From the NCBI GenBank assembly GCA_014859105.1, contig JACUUX010000001.1, forward strand, positions 107,315 to 171,314: a DNA stretch of 64,000 bases, written 5' to 3'. Every line of letters starts with the position of its first letter. Positions within the stretch are counted from its first letter, which is position 1. The notes under the pieces are model-generated. The model was given only the letters and a program-made list of their open reading frames with translations. It was not told where the DNA came from and did no database searches. This DNA comes from Nitrospirota bacterium (lineage in GTDB: Bacteria; Nitrospirota; Thermodesulfovibrionia; Thermodesulfovibrionales; SM23-35). Of this stretch, positions 16,074 through 25,301 are shown one piece after another. The position numbers were made by a program, and so were the translations under genes.

Positions 16074-16607
16074 TTAAATGCTTCTTCTGCATTCTTTTAA
16101 GAAGCTACATATAAAATCCAGACATTTATCCTTTTCTTTTGTGCGAAATAGTTTAGCACCCTCTGGTATGCCGGCCGGGAGTTCTTTATCATAGATTACT
16201 ATATCTGCCATACTCAGCACATTCTCAGCGCTTTTCTTGAATCTTTTATTATCGCCAGCAACAAAAACCACGAAATCGGGTTTTAACATCTTTATGGCGC
16301 TATTACCTTCAATCAGGATGCCTTCGAGATAAGATAACATTCCTGCAGCCATTTGAATGATATCAGGAAGTTCAGAGACTGGAGATTGAACCCAGAGGAC
16401 CCTTTCAGCACCTGAATCGAGCAGTTTCCTCGTGTCCTTGCCCTTCTCGGACAGTATTTCAATATCATCTGTTATAGAGATGTAAAGAGAGGTTTTTGTA
16501 TATTTTATAGCACCCCAGCCCTTGAGTCTTTTGAGAATCAAAGAGGCATATGTGGTCTTTCCTGCCCCGCTGTATGCTCCACCAATTCCGATTATTATGG
16601 GTCTCAT
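16074..16607 (-). CDS. MobB-like P-loop protein
   Basis: 177 residues. Walker A GIGGAYSGAGKTTYASLIL at the N-terminus, then GWGAIKYTKTSLYISITDD, and DSGAERVLWVQSP, as in molybdopterin-guanine dinucleotide accessory protein MobB, though shorter motifs differ. ILIEGNSAIKMLKPDFVVFVAG replaces the MobB Walker B-like strand. It lies 30 bases after topA as last gene of the argG-dprA-topA run. A role in cofactor synthesis is possible but not shown. Confidence 0.7.
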   Translation of the reverse strand: MRPIIIGIGGAYSGAGKTTYASLILKRLKGWGAIKYTKTSLYISITDDIEILSEKGKDTRKLLDSGAERVLWVQSPVSELPDIIQMAAGMLSYLEGILIEGNSAIKMLKPDFVVFVAGDNKRFKKSAENVLSMADIVIYDKELPAGIPEGAKLFRTKEKDKCLDFICSFLKECRRSI

Positions 16608-16637
16608 AATACTTTTCTATTTATACCCCAGAAACTT

Positions 16638-18968
16638 CTAAGCAACACCTGCAGGAACAGCTTCTTCTGTAACCTTCTCGATCTCCCTGTATCCACACTC
16701 TTTATTATGGCAAAAGTGTATTATCTCTCCTGCCTTATTCCACCTTTCGAGGAGGAAATCGGCATTGCATTTTGGACATTTCATGGGAACAGGTTTATAC
16801 CAGGTGGCAAATTTGCATCTGGGAAAATTACTGCAACTCCAGAAAGTTTTACCTTTTTTCGAACGTCTCTCTATTATTTCTCCCCCGTCTATTGGACATT
16901 TTATTCCTGTTGAAAGGGGCTTCGTGTTTTTGCATTCAGGATATCGCGAGCATGCAAGGAATTTTCCATACTTTCCTGTTTTTATTAACATCGGGGCACC
17001 GCACTTTTCGCAAATCTCACTTGACTGATGATTATTATTTGTTGACTGCTGGCCTTTTGATTGATGATTTTCCAGTGGCTTGGCGTTTTTGCATTCAGGG
17101 AACCCCGAGCATGCAAGGAATCTTCCGTGTCTACCCCATCTTATTACCATGTTAAGACCGCATTTCTCGCATATAGTATCAGTAGGTATGTCCTTTGGTT
17201 TTACTTTTCCTTTAACCTCTTCTGCCTTAGTCAGAACCGTCTTGAAGGGGGTGTAAAAATCTTTCACGACCTTTTCCCATTTCATCTCCCCGTCTTCGAT
17301 TCGGTCAAGTTCATCTTCCATTTTCGCGGTAAAATTGACATCAATCAACTCAGGGAATCTTTCAACAAGAAAATCATTTACTACCACACCGAGTTCGGTA
17401 GGGAAAAATTTGCCGTCAGTCTTCTGAACATATTTTCTATCCTGAATTGTTGAAAGAATTGTTGCATAGGTACTTGGTCTGCCGATACCCTTTTCCTCAA
17501 GTGCCTTCACGAGTGTTGCCTCTGTATAACGAGGAGACGGCTGTGTGAAATGCTGTTTCGGCTGTAAGTTGAGAAGTCTCAATATTTCCCCTTCATTGAG
17601 CACAGGTAATGTCAGACCGTTTTCTTCGTCGATATCGTCCTTGCTCTCGGTATACAGCGCCATGAAACCATCGAAACGTATAATGGTTCCGGATGCCCTG
17701 AATTCCGCACCCCCCTTTAATTCCCCCCTTGGTAAGGGGGGATGGAGGGGGGTAATAATGAATGTCGTTTGTTCAAGTTGTGCCGGTGACATCTGACTAG
17801 CAATGAAACGGTTCCATATCAGTTTATATAGTGCATATTGATCTTTTGAAAGTAACTGTTTTATCTCTTCTGGTTTTTTCTCGGGATATGTAGGTCTGAT
17901 TGCTTCATGCGCTTCCTGTGCCGATGCCTTGCTCTTGTAAACAGGAGGCTTGTCCGGAATATAATTTTTTCCGAACATTTTCTGAATCAAGCTCCGTGCC
18001 CACTCCTGAGCCTCCGCAGCCACCCTGTGAGAATCCGTTCTCATATAAGTAATCAGTCCCACCGAGCCCTCTTCCCCGAGATCTATACCTTCATAAAGCT
18101 GCTGTGCTATTATCATGGTCTTTTTCGCAGGAAACTTCAGCTTTCTCGCCGCTTCCTGTTGAATAGTGCTTGTGATAAAAGGTGGGTAAGGCGTCCTTTT
18201 CCTTTGCTTGCGTTCTATCTTATCCAGAATGAATTCTCTATTTTTTAAGTCAGTAACTATTGCATTTGCTTTTTCTTCATCAGGAATAAGAAACTTGTTT
18301 TCTGTTTCTGACTGTTGATTTATCCTGTAAAGCCTGGCCAGAAATTTCGGGGGCCTGGAACCCTCGAACTCAGCAATAATGCTCCAGTATTCTTCAGGTT
18401 TGAATTCAGCTATTTCACGCTCCCTGTCAACAATAAGCCTTACCGCAACAGACTGTACTCTGCCCGCACTTAAGCCCCTGCGCACTTTTTTCCATAGCAA
18501 AGGACTGAGCTTGTATCCGACAATCCTGTCAAGTATCCTTCTGGCCTGCTGTGCCTCGACCTTCTTCATATCTATCTTTTGAGGGTTTTTTATTGCTTCA
18601 CGAACCGCCCTCTCCGTGATTTCATTGAAGATGATCCTGTATATCTTGTCATTCAGTCTTTTAGATTTCTTATTGGTTATTTCAGATGCAATATGCCAGG
18701 CTATTGCCTCACCCTCTCTGTCAGGGTCCGGGGCAAGAAGAATTTTATCAGCATCCCTGGAAGCCTTTTTCAATTCTTTAATAACCTTCTCTTTCCCCGG
18801 AATAACAACATAATAGGGCTTGAAATCATTATCTATATTGACACCGAAATCTTTTTCCGGAAGGTCCTTAATATGTCCAATAGAAGCCTTAACAGAAAAT
18901 TCCTTTCCGAGTATTTTATGGATGGTCTTTGCTTTAGCTGGTGATTCAACAATGACAAGCGAATTCAT
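16638..18968 (-). CDS. topA: DNA topoisomerase I
   Basis: 776 residues. TOPRIM domain at 1-120 (SLVIVESPAKAKTI, DPDREGEAIAWH), active-site Tyr in GLITYMRTDSHRV, and C-terminal zinc ribbons (CEKCGLNMVIRWGRHGRFLACSGFPECKN, a second copy, and CPKCNADFLLERW). It relaxes negative supercoils. An in-frame repeat peptide (ITPLHPPLPRGELKGGA) sits near residue 410, in the region after TTF and before FRASGTIIRFDGF. It overlaps dprA by 4 bases. Confidence 0.97.
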   Translation of the reverse strand: MNSLVIVESPAKAKTIHKILGKEFSVKASIGHIKDLPEKDFGVNIDNDFKPYYVVIPGKEKVIKELKKASRDADKILLAPDPDREGEAIAWHIASEITNKKSKRLNDKIYRIIFNEITERAVREAIKNPQKIDMKKVEAQQARRILDRIVGYKLSPLLWKKVRRGLSAGRVQSVAVRLIVDREREIAEFKPEEYWSIIAEFEGSRPPKFLARLYRINQQSETENKFLIPDEEKANAIVTDLKNREFILDKIERKQRKRTPYPPFITSTIQQEAARKLKFPAKKTMIIAQQLYEGIDLGEEGSVGLITYMRTDSHRVAAEAQEWARSLIQKMFGKNYIPDKPPVYKSKASAQEAHEAIRPTYPEKKPEEIKQLLSKDQYALYKLIWNRFIASQMSPAQLEQTTFIITPLHPPLPRGELKGGAEFRASGTIIRFDGFMALYTESKDDIDEENGLTLPVLNEGEILRLLNLQPKQHFTQPSPRYTEATLVKALEEKGIGRPSTYATILSTIQDRKYVQKTDGKFFPTELGVVVNDFLVERFPELIDVNFTAKMEDELDRIEDGEMKWEKVVKDFYTPFKTVLTKAEEVKGKVKPKDIPTDTICEKCGLNMVIRWGRHGRFLACSGFPECKNAKPLENHQSKGQQSTNNNHQSSEICEKCGAPMLIKTGKYGKFLACSRYPECKNTKPLSTGIKCPIDGGEIIERRSKKGKTFWSCSNFPRCKFATWYKPVPMKCPKCNADFLLERWNKAGEIIHFCHNKECGYREIEKVTEEAVPAGVA
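17706..17756. repeat. C/G-rich palindromic repeat inside topA
   Basis: A palindromic block with runs of C and G around a TTGGTAAG-like centre. It is read in frame within topA as PLHPPLPRGELKGGA. Related blocks occur at 33685-33710, 34370-34411, 34658-34695, 46384-46432, 55686-55727 and 63222-63265. Confidence 0.85.
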
Positions 18969-20050
18969 GCCAGATAAAACCTCTTCCCCGATATTTGCTT
19001 TACAGCACCTTTTAACTCAAGCCCCAGAAGAATTCCGAGTATCCTTGAGGATGGTAAGCCGCTCTCACGTGATATAGCATCTATCTGCTTCGGCTCCCCC
19101 GATAGATGTTTACATAATTCCATTTCTTCTCCTGTAATTTCAATTTTTACCTTGTCTTTGGATTTTATAAATCCTCTCAAGACAGGGGCAAGTTCTCTGA
19201 TAACATCATCTGCATTTCTTGTTAGTATAGCACCTCTCTTGACCAGTTCGTTCGTACCCTCGGAATTGAAAGAGGTTACATTACCGGGTACTGCAAAGAC
19301 CTCCCTGTTCTGTTCAAGGGCATATGCTGCTGTTATCAGTGAACCGCTGTCAGATGTGGCCTCTATGACAAGCACACCAAGACAAAGCCCGCTGATGATT
19401 CTATTTCTCCTCGGAAAATTTTCCCTGTCAGGAGGAGTCCCGGGAGAAAACTCGCTTAAAACACACCCTGAACCTGCAATCCTTTCCATCAAGATTTTAT
19501 TCTCTGGAGGATATGGAATGTCAAGACCTGAACCAAGCACTGCTATAGTTCTTCCTCCAGCTTTTAATGCACTTCTGTGCGATAACGAATCAATACCTCT
19601 TGCCATTCCACTTACTATAGTAAATCCCATCGATGCAAGTTCTTCAGCTATTTGTTCGGCAACCGATGCACCATAGTGTGTTGGGTTCCGTGAACCAACA
19701 ACTGCTATCGCAAATTTATCTTTAGGCTGGATGTCACCCTTAATATAAATCAATGCAGGAGCATCCTCTATCTCCCTGAGCATCTCCGGATACAAAGGGT
19801 CTCCATAACTGATAACTTTTAACCCTTTACTTTCCAATACATCAATCTGTTTCCCGATCAAATCCCATGATGAAAATTCTTTTATAGTTTTCGCCACCCT
19901 TGTACCTATCCCTTCCACAGCAAGAAGGTCATCAAAATCGGAATTGAATATGTTTCCGGGCGTACCGAACTTTGAGAGCAACTTCTTAGCCCTCACCGGA
20001 CCTACATCCTGTAACATTGATAAAGCAATCCAGTATTTGATGTCTGACAT
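18965..20050 (-). CDS. dprA: DNA processing protein DprA
   Basis: 361 residues. Helix-hairpin-helix-like N-terminus (ALSMLQDVGPVRAKKLLSKFG, DLLAVEGIGTRVAKTI), then the Rossmann core with AVVGSRNPTHYGASVAEQIAEELA, IVSGMARGIDSLSHRSAL, AVLGSGLDIPYPPEN and LITAAYALEQNREVFAVPGN. A C-terminal winged-helix (IDAISRESGLPSSRILGILLGLELKGAV) completes it. It loads RecA on incoming single strands during transformation. A type IV pilus locus lies nearby, consistent with but not proof of competence. Confidence 0.97.
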   Translation of the reverse strand: MSDIKYWIALSMLQDVGPVRAKKLLSKFGTPGNIFNSDFDDLLAVEGIGTRVAKTIKEFSSWDLIGKQIDVLESKGLKVISYGDPLYPEMLREIEDAPALIYIKGDIQPKDKFAIAVVGSRNPTHYGASVAEQIAEELASMGFTIVSGMARGIDSLSHRSALKAGGRTIAVLGSGLDIPYPPENKILMERIAGSGCVLSEFSPGTPPDRENFPRRNRIISGLCLGVLVIEATSDSGSLITAAYALEQNREVFAVPGNVTSFNSEGTNELVKRGAILTRNADDVIRELAPVLRGFIKSKDKVKIEITGEEMELCKHLSGEPKQIDAISRESGLPSSRILGILLGLELKGAVKQISGKRFYLA

Positions 20051-20054
20051 TAAA

Positions 20055-21245
20055 CTAACTTTTCAATTTTCTTAATTTTAACCTCAGGGCATTGAGTTTT
20101 ATGAAACCTTCTGCATCTTTCTGATTATATACTTCTTCACCCTCAAATGTTGCTAGTTCAGGTTGATATAATGAATTAGGTGATTTTCTTCCTATAATAT
20201 AACAATTGCCTTTATACAGCTTTATCCTTACAGTGCCTGTTACTCCTTTCTGTATGTAATCTATAAATTTCTGAAGGGCAACCCTCTCAGGAGAAAACCA
20301 GTAACCATAATAAACAAGCTCTGAATAACGGGTTATGAGCGAGTCCCTGATATGCATTATCTCTCTATCAAGCACAAGTGATTCTATCGCCATATGCGAT
20401 TTGTGAAGTACTGTACCACCAGGTGTTTCATAAACGCCTCTTGATTTAATGCCTACGTACCTGTTTTCTACTAAGTCAACTCTGCCTATACCATGTTGGC
20501 CTGCTAATGAATTCAATTTTGCGAGCAGTTTTGCAGGAAACATTCGTTTATTGTTTATTCCAACAGGGTCACCGTTTTTATAAGATATATCAATGTATAC
20601 AGGTTTATCCGGTGTTTTTTCAGGCGGTGTAATCATTGTATACATATCCTGCGGTGGTTCTTCCCATGGATCTTCGAGTACCCCGCCTTCATAGCTTATA
20701 TGAAATAAGTTCCTGTCGACGCTATAAGGTTTTTCTCTTGTTGCTGTAACATATATTTTGTGTTTCCGGGCATATTCAATCAGGTCGCTTCTCGATTTAA
20801 AAGGCCATTCTCTCCATGGAGCTATAACCTTTATTTCCGGTTTGAATGCATAGTATGTAAGCTCAAACCTGACCTGATCGTTCCCCTTCCCTGTAGCTCC
20901 ATGGGCTACAGCTTCTGCTTTTTCCTTCTCGGCAATTTCTATCTGCTTTTTTGCAATTAGAGGCCTTGCAATAGATGTTCCGAGCAGATAGAAGCCTTCA
21001 TACACCGCATTAGCCCTGAGCATCGGAAATATATAGTCTTTTACGAATTCTTCTCTCAAATCTTCAACATAAACTTTTGAGGCTCCTGTCATCAACGCTT
21101 TTTCTTTAATCCTGTCAAGATCCTCACCTTGTCCGATATCAGCGCAAAAGGCTATTATTTCTACCTTATATTTTTCCTTAAGCCATTTTATAGCAACAGA
21201 AGTATCAAGCCCGCCCGAGTATGCAAGTACTACTTTACTTAACAT
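20055..21245 (-). CDS. argG: Argininosuccinate synthase
   Basis: 396 residues, full length. [20 protein letters not shown] is the ATP pyrophosphatase P-loop; [18 protein letters not shown] and the GSIARPL-like [10 protein letters not shown] match the family. Joins citrulline and aspartate in arginine synthesis. First gene of a minus-strand run (argG-dprA-topA-MobB-like) with 4-base gaps or overlaps. ATG 21245. Confidence 0.97.
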   Translation of the reverse strand: MLSKVVLAYSGGLDTSVAIKWLKEKYKVEIIAFCADIGQGEDLDRIKEKALMTGASKVYVEDLREEFVKDYIFPMLRANAVYEGFYLLGTSIARPLIAKKQIEIAEKEKAEAVAHGATGKGNDQVRFELTYYAFKPEIKVIAPWREWPFKSRSDLIEYARKHKIYVTATREKPYSVDRNLFHISYEGGVLEDPWEEPPQDMYTMITPPEKTPDKPVYIDISYKNGDPVGINNKRMFPAKLLAKLNSLAGQHGIGRVDLVENRYVGIKSRGVYETPGGTVLHKSHMAIESLVLDREIMHIRDSLITRYSELVYYGYWFSPERVALQKFIDYIQKGVTGTVRIKLYKGNCYIIGRKSPNSLYQPELATFEGEEVYNQKDAEGFIKLNALRLKLRKLKS

Positions 21246-21398
21246 TTAGAATCTCCTGACTATCTTTGATGATAAGAAAACTCTTTTCTTTCAGAATATT
21301 AAAGTTAGCATAATCAGAAAAAAATGTAAAACTGACACTGAAACGCTATTGACCCATATCATTCACTTATTCGGGTTGATATAGGCAGGAAAAAGTTG

Positions 21399-21448
21399 TT
21401 GACATTCTGGTATGCGGCATTTTAAAATGATTTTGAGAATCAATCTCA
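21399..21448 (+). promoter_or_regulatory. fur promoter with Fur box
   Basis: TTGACA (21399-21404) and TAAAAT (21423-21428) with 18 bases between form a sigma-70-type promoter. The 7-1-7 palindrome TGAGAATCAATCTCA (21434-21448) matches a Fur box and overlaps the likely transcription start, directly before the fur ATG at 21455. This fits iron-dependent autorepression of fur-feoA-feoB. Confidence 0.85.
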
Positions 21449-21454
21449 ATTATT

Positions 21455-21886
21455 ATGGAAGAAAAGATATTTAAAAAATTTCTCAAGGATAGAGGACAGA
21501 GGTTAACCAGAGAACGGGCAGCCATTCTCCGGAAGACTTCTTCAAGTCAGGGTCATTTCGATCCCGAGTCCCTTTATCTGGAGATGAAGAAAAAGAGCCT
21601 CAAAATCTCGCGGGCTTCTGTTTACCGGACTCTCCACATCCTCTGTGAGTGCGGATTGATAGAGAAGGTCAAAAAGACAGAGCACGGGACGATTTATGAA
21701 AAAACCTATGGTCAGGGGCACCACGACCACATGCTCTGCCTCAGTTGCGGCGAGGTTATTGAGTTTTACTCTGAAGATCTCGAGAGATTACAGAAAGACC
21801 TCTGTAAAAAGTATGGTTTTCAATGGACGAACCATACTCTTGAAATACAGGGCTACTGCAAAAAATGTCTGAAGAAAACCGGTTAA
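21455..21886 (+). CDS. fur: Ferric uptake regulator family repressor
   Basis: 143 residues. N-terminal winged helix (RLTRERAAILRKTSSSQGHFDPESLYLEMKKKSLKISRASVYRTLHIL), then the metal-binding dimerisation domain with GQGHHDHMLCLSCGEVIEFYSEDLE and the Cys pairs CLSC and CKKC for the structural zinc. First gene of an iron operon and preceded by its own Fur box. Fur is preferred over Zur or PerR because it heads feoAB, which is contextual. Confidence 0.93.
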   Translation: MEEKIFKKFLKDRGQRLTRERAAILRKTSSSQGHFDPESLYLEMKKKSLKISRASVYRTLHILCECGLIEKVKKTEHGTIYEKTYGQGHHDHMLCLSCGEVIEFYSEDLERLQKDLCKKYGFQWTNHTLEIQGYCKKCLKKTG

Positions 21887-21902
21887 TGGGGGAAAAGAGT
21901 TT

Positions 21903-22175
21903 ATGAACATAGATTTACTGCCACTTATTGCTTTAAGAGAAGGAGAAGAAGGGCTTATTCATTTCATTTCAGGAGGATACGGTCTCATAAGCAGACTTGC
22001 TTCCATGGGGATAGCCCCTGGTACACAAGTTACAGTCCTTAGAAACAGCGGAGGTCCTCTGTTGCTCCTCACCAATGGTACAAGGATTGCAATTGGGAAA
22101 GGTCAGTCTTCGAAGATAATGGTGTGCAAGCTCAAGATAAAAAAAGAGACAAAACCGAATGAGGGGAAAAAATAA
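21903..22175 (+). CDS. feoA: Ferrous iron transport protein A
   Basis: 90 residues, a single SH3-like FeoA domain: LIHFISGGYGLISRLASMGIAPGTQVTVLRN and GTRIAIGKGQSSKIMV. It lies 16 bases after fur, preceded by GGGGGAAAAGAG. FeoA supports FeoB function at the inner membrane. Its end overlaps the feoB start by 17 bases. Confidence 0.93.
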   Translation: MNIDLLPLIALREGEEGLIHFISGGYGLISRLASMGIAPGTQVTVLRNSGGPLLLLTNGTRIAIGKGQSSKIMVCKLKIKKETKPNEGKK

Positions 22176-24147
22176 GCTCCTTGTAGCCCTTGCGGGACAG
22201 CCGAACGTTGGAAAATCCACAGTCTTCAATATTCTTACAGGATTATCTCAACATGTAGGCAACTGGCCCGGGAAAACAGTAGAGAAAAAAGAAGGGTTTT
22301 TCATCTCAGGAGATACTGAGATAAAAATAGTTGACCTTCCCGGAACATACAGTCTTACAGCATTTTCAGAGGAAGAAAGGGTAGCAAGGGATTTTGTAAT
22401 AAAGGAACAGCCAGGCGTTATTATCCTTATAACCAATGCAGCTGCCCTCGAACGAAGTCTGTATCTCCTTTCGGAGCTGCTACTTCTCGGTTCACCTGTC
22501 GTACTTGGCCTGAACATGATAGATGTAGCGCAGGAGCAGGGGATTCAGATAGATGTGGAAGCCCTGAAAAATTTTCTTGGAATACCTGTCGTCCCATTGG
22601 TTGCAACAAAAAATAAAGGGCTAAAGGAGCTTATCTCGGGGGCAGTATCTCTTGTAAAAGGAGAGCTTTCGTATAACCTCTCGCTTCCCAGGGTATCCCC
22701 TGATCATAAAGAGGTATTCGATGACCTTTTAGAAAAGGTGAAAGAACATATTCCACAATCTTATCCTGTACATTGGGTCGTAACAAAGTTAATGGAAGGG
22801 GACCCGGAAGTCCTGGACATGCTAAAGAAATTTTTACCAGCAGAAAAATGGGAAAAAGTAGAATCTCTTCTCCTGAAACATGAAGACTCCCAGCTCGCCA
22901 TCGTCGCAGGCAGATATGACTGGATAGAGGATGCCATTCGTGCATCTGTCTCCCAATTTAAAAGGGGGCAGATACTTCTAACGGACAGGTTAGATCAAGT
23001 GCTTACACGTCCTGTATTCGGCATTCCGATACTTTTAGGTATACTCGGTATCGTGTTTGTGCTGACCTACGGGTTAGGGTCACCCTTACAGGGGCTGCTG
23101 GAATGGCTGATAAACTCTTTTGCGAGATGGATTGATCCATTTCTCTACAGCGCTTCAGCATGGATAAGGGGAATCATAATAGACGGCATAATAGGAGGAG
23201 CGGGAACAGTCCTCACATTCCTGCCCATACTGCTTATTTTTTTCGCAGCCATGGCTTTTCTTGAGGACGTAGGATACATGGCAAGGGCTGCCTTCGTAAT
23301 GGACAGGTTTATGCATATAATAGGTCTCCATGGGAAAAGTTTTCTTCCCATTTTTCTTGGATTCGGGTGCAATGTCCCCGCAGTGCTGGGTGCAAGGATA
23401 ATAGAATCCGAAAGGGCAAAAATCCTTACAATATTACTCACGCCTTTTGTCCCCTGTACTGCCAGGCTTGCGGTACTGGCACTGGTAGCAGCCGCGGTTT
23501 TTGGAAGTTCAGGAGCCATTGTATCGTGGTCTCTTGTAGCTTTAAACATACTTGCTCTGGGTATCGCCGGAATGCTCGTAAGCAGGTTTTTTTTAAAAGG
23601 GCAAAAAATGCCTTTCATAATGGAACTTCCTCTTTATCACAGGCCGAATCCGAAGACAATATGTGTAGTTGTCTGGAACAGGTTAAAGGCATTTATAAAA
23701 CGCGCCGGTACGGTTATTCTCGGATTTTCTGTATTTATATGGATCATATCCAATATCCCCGGTGCAACGATAGAGGAGAGCCTTCTCGGATGGATGGGAC
23801 TTCTTATCGAACCTTTAGGAGAGCCTCTCGGTCTGGACTGGAAGATGATAGTAGCCTTGCTGGGAAGCTTTGTTGCCAAAGAGAACACGATAGCAATGCT
23901 CGGGGTGCTCTATGGCGTGGGCGAAGAAGGTCTCAGGAATGTCCTGCCAAATGTAATGAGTCATGCATCTGCACTTTCATTCCTTGTCGTTATGATGCTC
24001 TTCATACCATGCGCAGCAACAGTGGCTGTGATGAAGCAGGAGATAGGAAGCTGGAAGTGGTTCCTATTTTCTTTCGTCCTAATGTTTATCGTATCATTCG
24101 GCAGCGGATTAGTGGCCTACCGCCTTGCACTGCTATTAGGGATATAA
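22159..24147 (+). CDS. feoB: Ferrous iron transporter B
   Basis: 662 residues. N-terminal G domain: G1 GQPNVGKSTVFN, G3 VDLPGTYSLTAFS, G4 LNMIDVA. Two Gate domains follow with about eight to ten membrane helices, including FLPILLIFFAAMAFLEDVGYMARAAFVMDR and FGCNVPAVLGAR. It moves Fe(II) across the inner membrane. The C-terminus ends with helix FVLMFIVSFGSGLVAYRLALLL. The large plus-strand track ORF at 23367 is a shadow. Confidence 0.97.
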   Translation: MRGKNKLLVALAGQPNVGKSTVFNILTGLSQHVGNWPGKTVEKKEGFFISGDTEIKIVDLPGTYSLTAFSEEERVARDFVIKEQPGVIILITNAAALERSLYLLSELLLLGSPVVLGLNMIDVAQEQGIQIDVEALKNFLGIPVVPLVATKNKGLKELISGAVSLVKGELSYNLSLPRVSPDHKEVFDDLLEKVKEHIPQSYPVHWVVTKLMEGDPEVLDMLKKFLPAEKWEKVESLLLKHEDSQLAIVAGRYDWIEDAIRASVSQFKRGQILLTDRLDQVLTRPVFGIPILLGILGIVFVLTYGLGSPLQGLLEWLINSFARWIDPFLYSASAWIRGIIIDGIIGGAGTVLTFLPILLIFFAAMAFLEDVGYMARAAFVMDRFMHIIGLHGKSFLPIFLGFGCNVPAVLGARIIESERAKILTILLTPFVPCTARLAVLALVAAAVFGSSGAIVSWSLVALNILALGIAGMLVSRFFLKGQKMPFIMELPLYHRPNPKTICVVVWNRLKAFIKRAGTVILGFSVFIWIISNIPGATIEESLLGWMGLLIEPLGEPLGLDWKMIVALLGSFVAKENTIAMLGVLYGVGEEGLRNVLPNVMSHASALSFLVVMMLFIPCAATVAVMKQEIGSWKWFLFSFVLMFIVSFGSGLVAYRLALLLGI

Positions 24148-24195
24148 GATATGTCGCTATTTGTAATCTAAATTGAGTTTATAAACGAATGCTAA

Positions 24196-25023
24196 TTAAT
24201 ATTGATATAGTATCGACAGCTTTGCTCTTTCGGAAGGATTTGCTGTATCTTGCGCATCAACCTCAATTGTGTAGAGATACGGCACAGGGACCACAGATGA
24301 TCCCGGTACAGGTGGGAATCCCGGATCAACCAGCCCCTCGTCCTCACCTGTATTGCCCCAAACTGTATCAACTATCTTTGCATAAGCCGTATATGTTGGA
24401 CTTACACCGAGATTCAGACTCATGTCATATGTGGAAGGGGTTCCATGGGTAATAGTAAGAGAACTATCACAGCCTGTCCAACAGGCTGTTGGCAGATTGA
24501 GCTTGGTAGCCAGATCTGTATAATTGCCAATAGTGATACATGGTGTACCATCTGGAAGAGTAGCAGCTACATTAGTCTGGCATGTTGCAGGTGTTGTAAT
24601 TAAAGGACCGAGGGACGATAAGTCACCCAAAAGGTTATTAACTTTAGATTGCTCTCCCCGCATTCCAATAAACTGATATATGACATCTGCACCGCCTATA
24701 CCAGCCTCAAGTGCTGTTTTATATCTCTTCTCCATGCCCGATATTTGTGTACCGGTCGTTAGCATGTAAATCAACCCTGCCATGATAGCCAGGGCAATAG
24801 CCGATAATATCAGTACCATCACAAGGGCTATGCCTTGGTCAGTAGACAGTAGACGGTAGGTAGTAGACAGGGAATTCTTTTTTTTAGTAGACAGTAGAGA
24901 GTAGACAGTAGACAGGAATCCATTTGTCTTTCCCTGTCTACTATATGCTGTTTGCTGTCTACTTCCTTTGCTGTTTGCTACATGCTGTCTACTTTCCTGT
25001 TTGTATACTTCTGATAAGTCCAT
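24196..25023 (-). CDS. PilX-type minor pilin (operon copy A)
   Basis: 275 residues as listed. The core begins GIALVMVLILSAIALAIMAGLIYMLTTGTQISGMEKRYKTALEAG, a PilX N-terminal helix highly like copy B at 35966. The roughly 65 residues before it (QQTAYSRQGKTNGFLSTVYSLLSTKKKNSLSTTYRLLSTDQG) are encoded by tandem 'tagacagtag' repeats and by the end of a decayed S23 gene, so the start is uncertain and the native start may have been lost. In copy B PilW and PilX are 4 bases apart; here they are separated by inserted material. Confidence 0.8.
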   Translation of the reverse strand: MDLSEVYKQESRQHVANSKGSRQQTAYSRQGKTNGFLSTVYSLLSTKKKNSLSTTYRLLSTDQGIALVMVLILSAIALAIMAGLIYMLTTGTQISGMEKRYKTALEAGIGGADVIYQFIGMRGEQSKVNNLLGDLSSLGPLITTPATCQTNVAATLPDGTPCITIGNYTDLATKLNLPTACWTGCDSSLTITHGTPSTYDMSLNLGVSPTYTAYAKIVDTVWGNTGEDEGLVDPGFPPVPGSSVVPVPYLYTIEVDAQDTANPSERAKLSILYQY

Positions 25024-25301
25024 AAAGCATCCTCCCGGCTTCTTCAGTCAGACATGTTAAATCCTTATTGTCTTTTGAATATCCAAGATCTACGGATAGA
25101 ATAAGATAATACCTCAATTCTTCCAAAGAACTCTGACTGATGTTGTAAAAAGGGGAAATCTCTTGTAATTCTATATGTATCTAATACAAGTTTATGCGCC
25201 TTCTTCCAGACTTCTAAATCCTCAAATCTCTTAACCTTTTTATTCATTTTTCTTCCGCCTGTCTCCTGTCTACTATCTACTGTTTGCTGTCTACTTTTTT
25301 C
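24839..25301. repeat. Repeat-bounded insertion carrying an S23 fragment
   Basis: Compared with copy B, where the PilW stop and PilX start nearly touch, about 460 bases are inserted here. Both ends consist of short repeats related to GTAGACAGTAGACAG, and between them is a four-helix-bundle gene fragment. The insertion begins exactly after PilW NNLR and ends just before PilX GIALV. Confidence 0.75.
24989..25247 (-). pseudogene. Decayed four-helix-bundle (S23/bAvd-type) gene
   Basis: Starts MNKKVKRFEDLEVWKKAHKL, the S23 family opening, but shifts frame after ITRDFP; the family ending continues in another frame as SLEELRYYLILSVDLGY...EEAGRMLYGLIRSI. The middle (about 30 residues normally carrying IPANI-EG) is missing, and the span is 259 bases, not a multiple of three. 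So there was an internal deletion with frameshift. It is also fused in frame to the end of PilW. Confidence 0.85.

Noticed and set aside
16772-17453. 127-aa and 130-aa plus-strand ORFs
   Set aside because: Antisense shadows of the zinc-ribbon end of topA.
23367-24176. 269-aa plus-strand ORF
   Set aside because: Another frame of feoB, whose translation is a full transporter; the alternative has no family-like pattern.
24839-25000. CRISPR-like array
   Set aside because: The tagacagtag units are short, tightly tandem and without unique spacers; no cas genes are nearby.
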